Shown here piece by piece: positions 48,201 through 59,000 of a stretch of DNA of 64,000 nt. Both the position numbers and the translations under genes were made by a program. The DNA is taken from contig NC_092569.1 in NCBI RefSeq assembly GCF_037975245.1, forward strand, positions 28,994,668-29,058,667, read 5' to 3'. Source of the stretch: Apostichopus japonicus (lineage: Eukaryota; Echinodermata; Holothuroidea; Aspidochirotida; Stichopodidae). The first letter of the stretch is position 1; each line of letters opens with the position of its first letter. The notes under the pieces were generated by a model. The model ran no database searches, had not been told where the DNA came from, and saw only the letters and a list, made by a program, of their open reading frames with translations.

Positions 48201-51138
48201 GCACAAACATTGGTGGTTTTGAAGATAACAATGACTTCAATGTGTGGTAAGATTTTATTTGTTGTAAAATGTTACAGCAAGATAGTTATTTGGTGTTTCT
48301 TTTTGATTTTTCATAACCAATATGTTGTAATTTTAACTATATTTCTTTTATTCCACAAAAACATTTGCCGTATCATATGGCCAGACGAGGTCCATTTGCA
48401 ACTCCAGCAGCAAAACCCATTTGGGTCATTCCATATCAAATCACCAAATTTTGGGGTATGTTGTAGTTCGACATCTTTGAAAAATTCCCAAATTTATTGT
48501 ATGAGTGGACCACCATAAAATAAGCATATTCTGAAAATTTCAGTTGCATTGCTTTACAATTGGCCGATTTAAAATTAAAACTAACACTAATATACACACT
48601 GTACATATACAATTGGTTGAATTAAAAGACTTTACTATAGAATTAATTTCAACCAGTACATAGATGTATGTACAGTACAAAACTGTACTGGGTGTACATG
48701 TACAGTGTGTTAGTGTTGTTTTAACATAGTCTTCTGGCACTCATGGCACTCCGTACATATACACTCAGTACAGTGTATGTACTGTACACACTGTACATAC
48801 ATATGTGTGTACTGGTTGAAATTCATTTTATAAGTCTTCTAATTAAATGAATTCAACCAGGAGCAGACAAGTACATTGCAAATAGTATTTTGTTATATGA
48901 AATTAAAAACTGCACATTATTGAACTGAATGACCTTGAAGTACAGTACAATACCCAGGCTCAAAACACATGGAACATCAAAACAAGCAAAAACGTTTTTT
49001 GTAAAAATCCCAAACTTTGAGGATTTTTCATTTCAAAATAAGGCAAAACACCCTCCTGAAATTTTTTGCACAAACAGGGTGGTACTATATCTCTTCCAGA
49101 AAAAATTATCAATTTTTTTTAATTTGACGCGTTTTGAGTTATTGGCCGTCAAAAACGACCTCTTTTGTACATCGGAGCAACTTAACAACTTCATAAATTA
49201 ATATTGAGAACAGCTAGAACCCTGAAATTTGTTAATGTGTAAGAACTTTATACTTATTAATAAAGCATAAACCCTGACACCTCTAACATGGTTACTTTGG
49301 TAAAAAATTGGCATCAAAACCCCTACCTCATGCTGAATCACAGCATAAAATAGCAACTTTAGAGTTGCACAACTTGCAAACATATTCTAGGAAAGCATTG
49401 TAATCATTATTTTGTAATATTTGTACTAGACATAATAACCTCTGAAAGAATCAAGTACCCTGAAGCAATGGTTTAGGAGCAATTCATCACTCAAAATAGC
49501 ACATTTTTTAGTGAAAAGTACAAAAATCAAATATTTTGACACTTTTAAGTTGACCTAACTCCACAGGACAATATTTTTGTAGCCAAATTTTTTATTTTCC
49601 TGTTCTATGGGATAGACTCTTTAGGCATCTGTAATAGAAAGGTAGTAGAATGTTCAATTGCTGAGAAATGAGACCTCAAAAGTCAAGAAAATGCCAAAAT
49701 GCCATGGTGGCGACAAATTGCGGAATTTCAAAGTGTGATAAATCGGCCGATTGTAAAGCAATGCAACTGAAATTTTCAGAATATGCTTATTTTATGGTGG
49801 TCCAATCATACAATAAATTTGGGAATTTTTGGAAAGGGTGCAGCAACAGCCATCCGTGATTTGACACGGAATGACCCATTTGTCTCCTGGTGTACACTCC
49901 AAGTATGTAACTTTAGCCAAATGTGAATTGTTAATAAGACATATTTTTTTAACTTGACTTTCTTATTCTGACAATCAATTTTTCAAACCAGCTTACATGC
50001 AACAGAAGAAACACCACCATCATTAAAACACATCACAATCAGTACGAACCAGATACAGCTGTCATCTAACCACATCACGAAACTATATATCACTAGTTTG
50101 AGTTCTGTTGTCAGCAAAACATCAGATTCACTGCACGATTCATTATAAAGTATACGTACATTTTATTTGTATTGATACCTGTTTGGAGTTATAGTCTATC
50201 TATAGGTGTGATAGTCTGAGTAAATTAAAATATTGTGATTCATCATTTTGGCAGGTATGGCATATGATATTGGAAACAAAAATTGATTCATTGATACCGC
50301 CAATACCAGGTACTACAAAAACATTAGTGCTTTCCATTATATCTATAACCACAAGTCAAATGACTTTAAGATATGCTTACGCAAAGTTTTTGTAGAATGG
50401 AAACATAGGTATTCTCAAATAGAAAGGTGTCGTCCCTCCTTCATATCCAATAGGTGGTCTGGTATCGCGCTTACTTTTTCCACTCCTGCCCCTTCCACTT
50501 TCACCGCCTCTTGATCCACCTTGACCTCTTATCTTTTTCTATGATATGAAAAATATGACAAGAAAATTAGATAGAAATAGATCAAAGACTAAGCACATAG
50601 GTTAGACATTACTGACACAGAGCTGTAGACCCTAACTTAAGTTGTTACACAATATAAATTATAATTCTAAAAGACAGTTCACTTAAATACAATTTTCAAA
50701 GACAATTTTTGAGAGTGAGCCAACTGGCCAGAGCCATATTATGAGCCTAGTACAGTATATGGCTCTGAGTAGTACAAGAAGGTATGACAAAAAGCAATGG
50801 AATCCTACCTATCTTAATAATATTGCTTCTTTTCAGTCTGTATGGTAATTCAAACAAACATGGCCTTGCCATACTGATTTACAATCCGTAACCTACCCGA
50901 TCGAGGTTAGGACTAGGCCTAGGGAGTGAACTGCGTAACTTAGGCTACCGTATGCCTACAGTACAGGCTACAGTAAGTTAAATTAGACCTAGGCCTAACT
51001 TTGTTTATTACAACCAAAACTAAGCTAACGTTACAGTACTTGTTTTTTAGATCCGGGATTGTCTCTGATATTCACGAAAGAGACCCTAGGCATGCTTCGA
51101 ACCATCTCTAAAGCTTTTCGATTTCCCATTGACCCCAT
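45297..51138 (-). CDS. MRPL15: MRPL15, mitochondrial ribosomal protein uL15m (4 exons, complete)
   Basis: Coding exons: 51138-51040, 50538-50381, 47335-47170, 45758-45297. All introns are GT-AG, the phases close (0, 2, 0), and the product is 294 residues (human 296). Landmarks are RVSFVNIRDNPGSKK (18-32) at the start of the mature protein, a Gly/Arg-rich tract with RGQGGSRGG (about 37-45), GYEGGTTPFYLRIP (about 65-78), RRQYLPVSLEKLQHLIDMGR (about 88-107), LSIAAVERSGG, YDPQSLDI, RGQPIPKRLLPP and KDPRQIFFGLQPGWI near the C-terminus. uL15m is a structural protein of the large subunit of the mitochondrial ribosome, encoded in the nucleus and imported. The short basic N-terminus would fit a targeting sequence. 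A second in-frame ATG lies three codons downstream and could also be the start. Identification is firm. Confidence 0.96.
46485..47112. repeat. 63-bp tandem array in MRPL15 intron 3
   Basis: About ten units of 62-63 bp, each with CCATGGTTGCATACAGTGCA, GGCTTCCACTTAGTACTATG and GTACACAGTACTTGAAGAGG. Several units are identical and others differ by a 1-bp deletion (GTATTG for GTACTTG). Both strands read open over the array because 63 is a multiple of three. The last unit ends only about 60 bp from the donor of exon 3. Confidence 0.97.
48423..49877. mobile_element. GGGTCATTCC long-TIR element, copy 1 (MRPL15 intron 2)
   Basis: The left end is GGGTCATTCCATATCAAATC; the right end, read inversely, is GGGTCATTCCGTGTCAAATC. 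The inverted similarity continues for about 150 bp (for example AAGCATATTCTGAAAATTTC and CAGTTGCATTGCTTTACAAT on the left, inverted near 49755-49800). ATTT flanks both sides. No transposase frame is visible. A block rich in GTACAGTGTAC words lies near 48590-48800. Confidence 0.8.
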
Positions 51139-51607
51139 TGTTTACGAAACATGGACACCATTTGGTAGTTTGTAAGCAGTGTTAAACTCTAGTCTCTACT
51201 ACGTTGGGTCCGGTAGCACGGTTTGATGCATGTCTTCCAGATTGTGTGTAATGCCAAAACATGCATGACATGCTGAATAGATGTACACTACTCTAATTGT
51301 GGTGCGGTACCTAGTACTAGTGAAGGTGAGGTCACGTTTCAAGATAGCAGTCATAGAAAATGCTTGTCAGAAGCTAGCAGTCATAAAGAGCAGACAATAA
51401 CAGCGGATAATAATGATTAGGACACTATTGCATATCATGAGTGTACCGGCAAATTAATATTAAAAATATTAAACGTCCATTATTATCCATTATATATAAC
51501 TCGTGTTGTGGAGGAATTTCTGAGCCCATAATAGAAGTTTAAACCTTTCTCTTTCCTGAGGTATACGTCAACTCATCAGGTTAAGGCTATATAATGGCGG
51601 TTCATAA

Positions 51608-51900
51608 CAGGCGCGTAGCCAAGGGGGGGCCGGGGCGAAGGGGGCAGCCGCCCCCCTTGAGCATATTTTTTAATTTTTTTTTAATGTTTTTATGATATCG
51701 CTAGTATTTTCAAAAGAGAAAATGCTAAGATGCAACTTACAAGGCCTGGGAAGTGCCATTTCTAGCGATCTGGGAGGCATTTTCAGCCAAAATTTTCTTG
51801 TACGCTTCGTGCCAATCATGGTGGCGCTACGCTTAGATAGTTTGCAATGCCGAATCTACAGTTTCGCCCTTCCCGTGGCAAATTCCTGGCTACGCGCCTG
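51608..51900. mobile_element. complete hAT-like MITE
   Basis: The ends CAGGCGCGTAGCCA and TGGCTACGCGCCTG are inverted repeats of 14 bp. The flanks GTTCATAA (51600-51607) and GTTCATAT (51901-51908) are an 8-bp target duplication with one difference. CAG...CTG ends plus an 8-bp duplication are typical of hAT. Fragments of the same family lie at 10098-10305 and 35767-35884. Confidence 0.88.
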
Positions 51901-52174
51901 GTTCATATAAGAATCGTGATCCTATCTGATATAGCGTCGATAAATTGGTGAAGGGGACACAGACCCAAAAGTGGGGGTAGATTTTCTGAGGTGGGGTGGC
52001 CCCCCGGGGGGGTGGCTCAACCAGTCGGATCTATCAAAGATGGCGTCGCACGGACGCAGAATGACGTCAAACTACAAACTAGTGACTGCCATCAAAGCCT
52101 ATGACACATCAACAGTAGTCGTGAGACATTGGACGATATTGCCAGGACATGGCAACACTTATTTCAAAATCATA

Positions 52175-52325
52175 TAATAATAACAATAATAACAACAATG
52201 ACATCAACAACAACAACAACAGCAGCAACAACATAGCAACAACAGCAACAACAACAACAGCAACAACAGCAGCAGCAGCAACAACAGCAGCAGAAACAAC
52301 AACAGCAGCAGAAACAACACCAACA
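52175..52325. repeat. (CAA/CAG/AAT)n trinucleotide array
   Basis: About 150 bp of AAC/CAG/AAT triplets, grading from AATAAC units to CAGCAGCAA units. The Asn/Thr-rich and Leu/Val-rich frames on the two strands are artefacts of the repeat. It lies 0.5 kb upstream of the presumed CC2D1 leader. Confidence 0.92.
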
Positions 52326-52836
52326 TCATCAGGAGGGATTAATAGAAATCGATGCAAACGGAATAGTAGAGTTAACTTCAGTTTGTAAGTTCGTCAAAAA
52401 CATCCAATTGAAAAAAAAAGCATAACCTTGTTGCGCGGCTCCCAAGTTACATCCAAAAAATGTACGATGTGCTTCAACTCAAGGGATCATATAAAAAAGC
52501 ACCCCTTTAGTGATATACCAATGATCCAAAATATATAATTATTATTCAAACCTATATATATACGCGGTTCCATTTGTCGTCTCCAACAACCTGCTATGAA
52601 ACGAATCTGGGTTCCCTCACTAAAAAGATCATGGACTTCTTTTGACCACTTCCTCTTTTCTTTAAGAGGAAGGTCTCATTTCTTCTCTTGTGCGTGCTAT
52701 TCCGGTGTCCACAATTCCTCTACTTTAATCTCATGTCAGGTCTCTTATATGTTGCCCATTGGCACGTTCGGCCTCTGTTGGGGTACGCGCTTGCGTCATA
52801 CAGTAGTATCATTTTCGCTATAGTGTCTGCTCTTAA

Positions 52837-52857
52837 ATGGCTGCTAGTTTCAAGCCG
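52837..52857 (+). CDS. possible upstream first coding exon of CC2D1
   Basis: ATGGCTGCTAGTTTCAAGCC plus G reads MAASFKP and ends at a good donor (CCG|GTGAGT) in phase 0. The next acceptor (CGTCATAG at 53028) opens onto nine codons in frame with the MFGRKK start at 53056. The exon could therefore extend the protein by 16 residues (MAASFKP plus CSLNASETI), or it could be a leader exon with translation starting at 53056, as other family members would suggest. Confidence 0.45.
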
Positions 52858-53055
52858 GTGAGTAACAACCTTGTGATTATGTAACGATTAAAAAGGTAAG
52901 TCTGTGTGCTGTTGACATTCTAGATATACCAAAAATAAAAAATCTACAGTATCATTGGCCCTATGTGATGACAACCAAGGAAACTCAGTTTCCGTCAAAT
53001 CTACCACGTCCTTCTTATTCCGTCATAGTGCTCTCTTAATGCTAGTGAAACAATC

Positions 53056-56000
53056 ATGTTTGGAAGAAAGAAGCAGAAAGATGTCCTCGATGAGAATGCT
53101 CAGAGTAAACTTGCCAAGGTAACACTTACTAATATTACTAGTTACAGTTATGTGAAGACTAGCCTTATGGCTACACCCTAGCATAGGCCTAGCCTATCTA
53201 TGTTAGTTTAGTAGGGGAAAAAAATGATCAGGAGGGACACTCAATTCCTCATCAAGGACCCTTTAGGAGAGAAAAAAAAAACTGAAGACATAAACACTCA
53301 GATCCGATTACAATGCTTAAAGTGCTTATCCAAAGCATTCGTAAACCCATTCACACTACAGTACTTTCCTTGCTTTCAAAATGCCTATAAGCACCTCCAG
53401 AGTTCAATAGAAATAAAATCCTTATCAAAATTTATGCCTCACCCCATCTCCCCCAATTTTTTAGTGTTATCATGTGCTAATATACACATTGGTTATTGTT
53501 AACCCTCAAGGTGCAATGTGTACAGTACTACAAATGTATTTGAAGACCAACTGTGCTATATATACATCCACCAAAGAGTAAATACAAATACTCCTACTAG
53601 GCCTAGGAGTAGTAGGACTAGCCTAGTCAAGTTAAGTCTTTAACTTATACTAGTTACTACTAGGCTAGGCTAGTTGCGAGACAGATAAACCAGGACAAGT
53701 CACTTCAAAATCTTCAATGTTGAAGCTCAGTGTCAACATGGACATCTTAAAGTTAAGCCATTGAAGTGCATGTGATCAGAGTTTATCTGTAGCCTGAACG
53801 TCACAAGATTGATCAACTGTGTGTGCTGTTGCCTTTTCATCTCATAGCAATTGGGAATCTCACTCCCAGGCATGGAAGACCTGGAAGAAACAGACGATGA
53901 TGACCCAGATGAAATGTTGGAGGCAGAGTTACTGGCTTTAATGGAAGAGGAAGCAGATAGCTCACCACCTCCATCTGGTCATTCTTGTAAGGGCTTGACA
54001 GCTTGTCTATAACATGTCGGTTTATTCGTCTTACATAAGTTTGCCTTAATTATCATTTACATTTATTTGCTCTTGGTTGTGAGCTTTATACCATTGAACA
54101 AGTTCTCTGATAACTCTTGCATGTTTCTTGGATCATTATCAGAATGTCAAACACATATTCTCTCAATTTCAGAGTCTATCTCAGGGGTCATTCCATGTCA
54201 TATCAACCAGTGGTCCCCAGGTGACCTCTTAGATTTTGATGAAACTTCATCATGTCCCAAATGAACACATACAAAAAAGTAAAATCATATATACTTCATG
54301 TCGTTTCGAGATACAGCACATTGAAACTTGGCCAAGACGGCCAATTTTTTTAAGTTCGCGATTTCCGTAAGAAGTGCCATTTGTGATATTTCCGACTTTG
54401 AAAGCTCATAACTCAGTCTTTGTACCTGGTAGAGAGCTCGAATTTAGTAATCGATCTTACTTCTTGCCAAAATTCATGAATCTGCACTCAATTTAGCTAT
54501 ATCTTCTTCATTTCTCTGGTTATGATCACCCAAAGTAGGCACTTTATTCAACTGAAAATGTTTTCAGAAAATTGGTTGATATGAGGCGGAATGACCCATC
54601 TTAGGAATACTCGGTTTTCAATTGTAAGAGGTTATTTGTGCATGTTAGGCCGTTTAGATCATTAATTTGGAATAGGCAGGTTATTATTGTTGTTAATTGC
54701 TAGTTTCCAAACATTTTACCAACCCTGTCGAGTCATACTGTAGCTTTGCAAATTTTGCCCTTGTTTCAGCTACTGTAAGACGAACACCTCAACGTTCTAT
54801 TCAAGGATATATCAATTTGTAGACAGTACAGAATTATACAAGTTTCATTTGGCAATTATTTCAAGGAAACTTAATCAGTCAAACAATGAACTGCATTGTT
54901 GTGTGGCTCTGGTGTCGAAAAAAGAAATCATTCTTGAAAATTAACCTTTTAAGTCATTTGCAAACAGTTTCTTTATCAGCATTGAACTATTCATTACAAA
55001 TTAGCAACAAGAAGTAAATAAATAATGATAATAATAATCGGGCAGTTTACTTTTTCAACCACGAACATGGGAGAAGCCCATAAGGGCTTACAAGTGGATT
55101 ACAGCTTTCACATTGGGTGGCTTCCAATACAACATTTTAATTCAAATTTGGAATCTTTTCAATTTACAAAGTCATTTCATATGGGAAAATTGTGGATTGC
55201 TCTTCGATGAAAAATCCACCATACAGTGGCCCAGCCGGGGATCGAACCATGAATCACCTGATTGCTAAGCCTCATTGCTTCAAATGCCACCGGCTTTATC
55301 CACTCAGCCACAGCACTGGTACCCTGAAACACAGGGTAGAGTAGTGCTGGAGTAGTCTTCATAGCATTTAAAACTATAATATTCAGCCTGGAATTAATTA
55401 TGTCTGGTATCTGAGTACTATGAACAGGGCAAAAGTTCTTTATAAATGCAATGATGCATACTGTAGTTACAGTTACTTTGTTTAGTATTTAGTACATCAG
55501 GACCTTTGTAGCTTAATGTTGTATGACACATGCATTATTTGAAAAAACTGCTATGTGAAGAATAAAATTGTTCTCTGAACTTGATTTTAGATTCATTTGT
55601 CTCATTTTTAACCAGCAAGGAAACAAGAAATGGAAATAGATGAAGCAGAGGATGATGAAGATATATTGGTAGGTGCTATTAATTATTAAATTCATGATTT
55701 TTCTTTGTTGTTTTTATTGTTTTGTTTTCGGTCTTGTCTTGAAGCCTTCCAGAGTTATACAAATATATTCTATGGGTCATTCCATGTCAAATCAGGGATG
55801 GCTGTTGCTGGACCCTCTCCAAAATCCCCCAAATTTATTTTGTATTCTTGGAACACCATGAAATAAGCATATTCTGAAATAAGCATATTCTGAAAATTTC
55901 AGTTGCATTCCTTCAAAAATGGCCAATTTATCACACTTTGAAATTTGGCAAATTGGCGCCACTGTGGCATTGCATAAATACATGTATATACATAATAAAT

Positions 56001-59000
56001 GTATATAGTATTTGCTTATATGACATTAAAGTCTGCACAGAACTGAATTGAATGACCTTGAAGGCTCACAAACATGTGGAACATCAAAACAGGCAAACTT
56101 TGAGGATATTTCATATAAGTATTTAAGGCAAAACACCCTCCTGAAATGTTTGTACATACAGGGTGGTACTATATCTCTTCCAGACAAAATAACAAATTTT
56201 TCAACACAACGTGTTTTGAGTTACTGGCTGTAAAAGACGACCTCTTTTGTACATCAGAGCAACTTAACAACCTCATAAATTAATACTGAGAAATGCTAGA
56301 ACCCTGATATTTGGTAATGTGTACTGAAAGAATACTTATAATTAAAGTACTAAACCCTCACATCTCTAAAATGATTACGTCGGTAAAAACTTGGCATCAA
56401 AACCCCTTCCTCATGCTGAATCGCAGCATGAAATAGCAACTTCAGAGCTGCAAAACTTGCAAATATATTACAGGAAAGCAAAAATGTGATAATATAAAAT
56501 ATCTTTAGTATTGTTTGTACTAGACATAATAACCTCTGAAAGAATCAAGTACCCTGCAGCAATGGTTTAGGAACAATTCATCACTAAAAAAAGCACATTG
56601 AAGTTCACTCCACAATGCAATGATTTATAGCCTTAATTTTTTATTTTCCATTTCTATTGTATAGACTCTATAGGCTTCTGTAATGGAAAGGTAGTAGGAT
56701 GTTTTATTGTTGAGAAATGATACCTCAAAAATCAAGAAAATGCCCAAATGCCACGGTGGCAACAAATTGCAGAATTTCAAGTTTGATAACTCTGCCAATT
56801 TTGAACCAATGCAACTGAAATTTTCAGAATATATGCTTCCTTCATGGTATTCCATGCATACAATTAATTTGGAATTTTTAAAAGATGTTGAAACTACAAC
56901 ATACTCCAAAATTTGGTGATTTGATGGAATGACCCATATCTTCATATTCAGAATTTGAAGAGAGAAAGAATGAGTTATGTTTTAAAACATCAAGTTTTGG
57001 TTTGGATTTATGACCGATTCATATTAATCAAATTTATTGCTTTAGGACAGTTGCGTGCATTGGCGTCTTTAAATGTTGTAATCCTATTTTGTACTAAATG
57101 TCTATTAAGTTATTGCAAAGTTTTGCTCTGAAAAAATTGTGAAAGATGTCAAAATTTGGTATTGCAAATGAATAGTAATACAATAGTTCACTAGCTACAA
57201 GTAGGCTAGAGAGTCCAGTTATGGTCACTCTTGAGGAATAATTTATTTTGTATTGTAAAGCATTGAATCAATGTGCCAGAAAATGAGCAATTTGCTACAT
57301 AAATTAAAATATATCAGTTTGGTATTGTACAAGGGACCAGGGTTGCCAGATCATCTACTGTATTTTGTAACTAGCCAAATTGGCCTCAAAATTGGGTGAG
57401 ATAATGTCAAATTTATAGGAATTTGCTAACATTATTTAATGACAGTTTACCTTGTGGGTAAGAAAGTTTGTGTGTAAGTAATTGTATCGTAATTGAGGGT
57501 GTCTTAAATGAAACATGGAGTAAAACATGATTAAAAATTGCCAATTAATATCCTTACATGCTGGTAGGCTCTGATGTGCAACTTTAAATGGGACTGAACA
57601 GCATAAAATAATTGAAATTAATGTTTCTTTGGGGAATTTAGCAATTTTTAGCTACCTGTACTGTACAACCTTTTTTTTTTTTTTTTTAAATTGGTAGACC
57701 ATTCAAATATATGCCTAAATTTGTCAACCCTGCACTGAACCATTTAACGCTTTATTCAGTATTTATATTCCATTGTCACTCCTGCTAAAATTTCAGAAAG
57801 GATCTTACTATCGGGATGAGAACATGAAACAATCTGTTTCTTCATGAGGCATTTAATTGGACATGACAAAATTGACAACAAACAAAAGGCAAATTCTTCA
57901 AAATATGAAGTGTAGTGAGCTTTCTGATCTAGTTATGTTGTCCTGTTGGGTCAAGCTTTGGGGATTACCAGCTGTCTACTGCTTGACCAAATGTAAGAAA
58001 ATGTAAGAAAACAAGTCTCGTGTCCGGAAACCGAAGAGAGTTTGGTATAGTAGATTCAGGTGCGACGAATACATCCACTCATGACACAGTCATGTCACAG
58101 ATCGTTGTTCAAATCTCAAAATTGACTTACTGTGTTCTTAACTTAAATGAAGAAGCTTGGATCTGATATTAACCTTATACCTAATTAATGGGTTGTACCA
58201 GTATGATTATTATTATAATTTACTATAAATTTGAATTTACCTGTATGTAACAACCAGTCAGTTGTATCATAACTAGTGGTTGTTCATACTGCATAACTTC
58301 AAAATAAAGTACTCAAGAATTCAATATTTTATTTTCAATAGGCGGAGCTTGCTGGAATTGAATCTCTGAAAGGTGACAGCCCGTCTCCCGAGCCGCCTCC
58401 CCCGGCATCAAAGCCAGGGGTGGTTAAACGAGAAGCGCCCCCATCCAAAGAAGAAACACATGTAGCTCCTCCGTCAAGACCGCCCGTGGCACAGCCTAGA
58501 AGCAATGTTTCCCAACCATTGAATATTCAACCTCTGGAACCAACCCCTGCTGTATCCCCGGCTCAAACAACAGTCGCCGGTGTCCATAGGCCTGCGCCGA
58601 TTCACAAGCCACCCGCCGTCCCCGAGACTCGTAAGCAGGAGGACCACCAGTCAACGTTTGTGCCAGCAGTAACGCATCAACCTCAGGTTGTGATTCCCCA
58701 GGGCAATGCCGGGGTCTACCCTAGACCGGACTACCCAGGATCTGATAGGATTATGGCGTCAGTCCCTAAACAGGTAAAACCCATTTCTTGCTGTAATATT
58801 AACTGAAGAAGAAAGGTACAGATTCGGTCATTTCGGTCATTCAGATTTCGGTCATTCAGATTTCGGTCATTCAGATTCGGTCACAAATAACAAGATATAT
58901 GCTTCATTAAACTTCCAAAGTTATGGTCTATCTTAAATCAGAATTGAAATTCATTTTGAAAGAATGTATCAATGGTTGGTGTAATGCTGTGTACAGTTAA

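Larger units (their letters stand above)
51139..52836. other. divergent MRPL15/CC2D1 intergenic region
   Basis: About 1.7 to 1.9 kb separates the two start codons. Both genes must be promoted from here. It holds a hAT MITE and a CAA/CAG array. No TATA box or named factor site can be assigned with confidence, although the CC2D1 leader near 52800 is less AT-rich than its surroundings. Confidence 0.6.

Noticed and set aside
51548-51592. Minus-strand CCTGATGAG...CAGGAAAG resembling a hammerhead core
   Set aside because: CTGATGA and GAAA are present, but the bases between them do not form a proper stem II starting with a G-C pair, and no stem I partner was found.
52109-52388. Leu/Val-rich and Asn/Thr-rich frames over a CAA/CAG array
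   Set aside because: They are translations of a trinucleotide repeat in the intergenic region.
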